The notes beneath the pieces were generated by a model that saw only the letters and a list, made by a program, of their open reading frames with translations, did no database searches and was not told where the DNA came from. Below, one piece after another: positions 62,438 to 64,000 of a stretch of DNA of 64,000 nucleotides. Origin of the DNA: Tiliqua scincoides (Eukaryota > Chordata > Lepidosauria > Squamata > Scincidae); the NCBI RefSeq assembly GCF_035046505.1, contig NC_089826.1, positions 82,284,254-82,348,253 of the forward strand. The letters are read 5' to 3'. The translations under genes were made by a program, and so were the position numbers. Position 1 is the stretch's first letter. Each line of letters opens with the position of its first letter.

Positions 62438-62540
62438 CAGGGCCAGCCTTGGGGCAATTTGATCAATTTGACCAAATCGGGCCCCACACTGGTGACTGGA
62501 GCACCTACAGTCACAGCCAACACAACTGCGTTATGTAACA
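62438..62540. mobile_element. Left end of a CAGGGCCAGCC-type hAT
   Basis: CAGGGCCAGCCTTGGGGCAA, then ACCAAATCGGGCCCCACAC, as in 4980-5328 and 34860. The right end is not seen. Confidence 0.5.
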
Positions 62541-62692
62541 AAAAGTGGATTTTCTTAACTCAGAATTGACCAATGAGACTGATTGCTCCAAGAGCCAATG
62601 AGGTGTTAATAAGACAGAACAGAGGAACCAATAAGGTGATAGTTTGAGTCAGCTCTAATTTCCATGTATCAGAGCTAATATTAGAACTCTTA

Positions 62693-62782
62693 GAGCCCAA
62701 TCCTATGCATGTCTACTCAGAACTAAGTCTCATAACAGTCAATGGTGCTTACTCCCAGGTAAGCATGGCTAGGATTGCAGCC
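62693..62782 (+). mobile_element. 90-bp GGGC-type MITE
   Basis: GAGCCCAATCCTATGCATGT at the left, GCTAGGATTGCAGCC at the right. Flanks TTA and TTT differ by one base. Exactly 90 bases. Confidence 0.72.
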
Positions 62783-63784
62783 TTTCTCAGTTGTGAGTGC
62801 CACCAAGTTGGCACTTTTTTGTTGTTTTTTGTTACTGATTTGTTGGGTGTTGTCTATTAAAATAAAGTCAATGGCAGTTGCCCTAACCCTTGTGATGCCA
62901 CTGCATTGAGGCTGTAAATATGATATTGTCATTTATTCTGTATGGTCTGGTACAGGAGGAAGACCATCATGGGAGTGACACAGTGAGCTCTGACACCAGG
63001 TGACGCAAACCCAGTGACGCCTCTTGGCTCATCAAAACTCTTTTTGGCTTCCCAAGAAATTTCTCATATATTTTGTCGGAGGAAAAACACAACCCCATCC
63101 CCACAGTTCACTTTTGAACCTATTTGGCTTTCCATACTTTTTCCCTCTAAAAAATCTAGATAATACTCCAAGTCTATCATTGCACTTCATTGGTTGGAAA
63201 ATTATACCGACAGCTGTACAGACAGATAGAGAAGTATTTGATATACAACTCAATGGGATACATAATGAATCAGCACCCATAGCTTTTATCGATCAATGGT
63301 GCAATTAACATAGCCTCATTGTTTCATATTTAATTTATCGACATCCACAGTGCACATCAGCGAAGTTGATCAGTTAAAATACTGCCGCAATCCAGCAGCA
63401 GGGTTTATTGCTGCTGCGAACAGAGAAGATCTTTAGGACTTTGAAAATGTAATTAATATTTCAAATTGATGACACGCTTCCCTTTGGCTTTCTTGCTCAT
63501 AAATAAAATGTATGCAGGCTGGTTATCAAGTCGAATGGCACAATCCCTAGACTGTTCTCCCTACCGAAAGGGTCTTGAGCTGTAAAAGAGCCCTGACCCC
63601 CTGCTCTGCCAGGGTTCAGTGATGAATGAAAGGGGAGAGCAGGTTATGGGAAAAAAAGTAGGGCAGCAAGGGGTAGGGGGTTAGGAGAGTGAACAGTATG
63701 GGAACGCCTTCATGTTTCATTGGTAGAGATGTTTGAAAACAATTTTATTTACTCAAAAGTAAGCCCATTGCGTTCAGTAAGATT
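62783..63784. other. Unassigned; 63,170-63,540 may be conserved non-coding DNA
   Basis: About 1 kb without clear transposon ends. Within it, 63,170-63,540 has balanced composition, many ATTA/TAAT cores (for example GGTGCAATTAACAT and AATGTAATTAATATTTC) and no repeats. I cannot test conservation. Confidence 0.3.
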
Positions 63785-64000
63785 TAGAGTGCAATCCTAA
63801 ACAGACCTTGTGCAGGCCTGCTCCCGAGTGTCACAAACAGGCCATAAAGTTGGCACAAAATCTCAGTAGCCCCAGAGGGCTGGCTGGGGTTTGACACAGG
63901 GTAATGGAAAAAATATCCTCTTCTCCCGAGTTGCCCTCCAGCCACTTCTTAATGCAGGCCAGTTGGCTTACCTGTTCCAGCTCACTGGAAACAAACTCTC
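63785..64000 (+). mobile_element. Large GGGC-type element, cut by the window edge
   Basis: GAGTGCAATCCTAAACAGACC, then GTCACAAACAGGCCATAAAG, resembles the start of 38132 and 39129. It continues beyond the window. Confidence 0.6.

Overview
This window reads as intergenic or deep intronic DNA from a vertebrate, most likely a squamate reptile and probably a lizard. The evidence is a mix of Sauria-type tRNA SINEs, CR1/L3-like and L2 LINEs, a zinc-finger LINE with a partner 5S-rRNA-derived SINE, and many hAT and short inverted-repeat DNA transposons. I found no host exon, tRNA gene, rRNA gene or CRISPR array that I can support. The only long protein-coding stretches are pieces of LINE reverse transcriptases.

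Layout. 0-8.3 kb: hAT-type elements, most with matching 8-bp target-site duplications (TSDs), some carrying younger insertions. 8.4-10.25 kb: a 5'-truncated LINE (minus strand) with a 591-codon open frame containing the catalytic FADD box, bounded by a 12-bp TSD. 10-22 kb: short inverted-repeat elements, two Sauria SINEs, two 5S SINEs, two more LINE copies and a chimeric element sharing the LINE tail. 23-30 kb: an LTR-like fossil beside a hAT, a 5S SINE on each strand, a short LINE copy, further hAT and mariner-like elements. 32-36 kb: nested hATs, a CR1-like fragment, LTR fossils. 38-43 kb: large and small GGGC-type inverted-repeat elements and hATs. 43-48 kb: a 5S SINE and a CR1-like LINE split by a hAT. 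50-56 kb: a GTT-tailed SINE-like unit, a LINE copy, an L2 piece, a hAT and a longer copy of the chimera. 57-61 kb: a tandem array made from CR1-like 3' ends inside a mariner-like element, a solo LTR inside a GGGC-type element, and a zinc-knuckle LINE piece.

How the parts work together. Twelve copies belonging to three element types (the zinc-finger LINE, the 147-bp 5S SINE and a roughly 480-bp chimera) end in the same 3' tail. That tail can fold into a 5-bp hairpin with a four-base loop, TTCG in half the copies. The stem is kept in all 12 copies while the loop varies, which suggests that the LINE reverse transcriptase mobilises all three through this structure. Separately, short elements with GGGCxCAATCC-type termini and 3-bp TSDs (90 bp, about 175 bp, and 0.5-1.1 kb) look like one non-autonomous DNA-transposon group, possibly PIF/Harbinger. 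No autonomous transposase for the hAT or GGGC groups is visible here.
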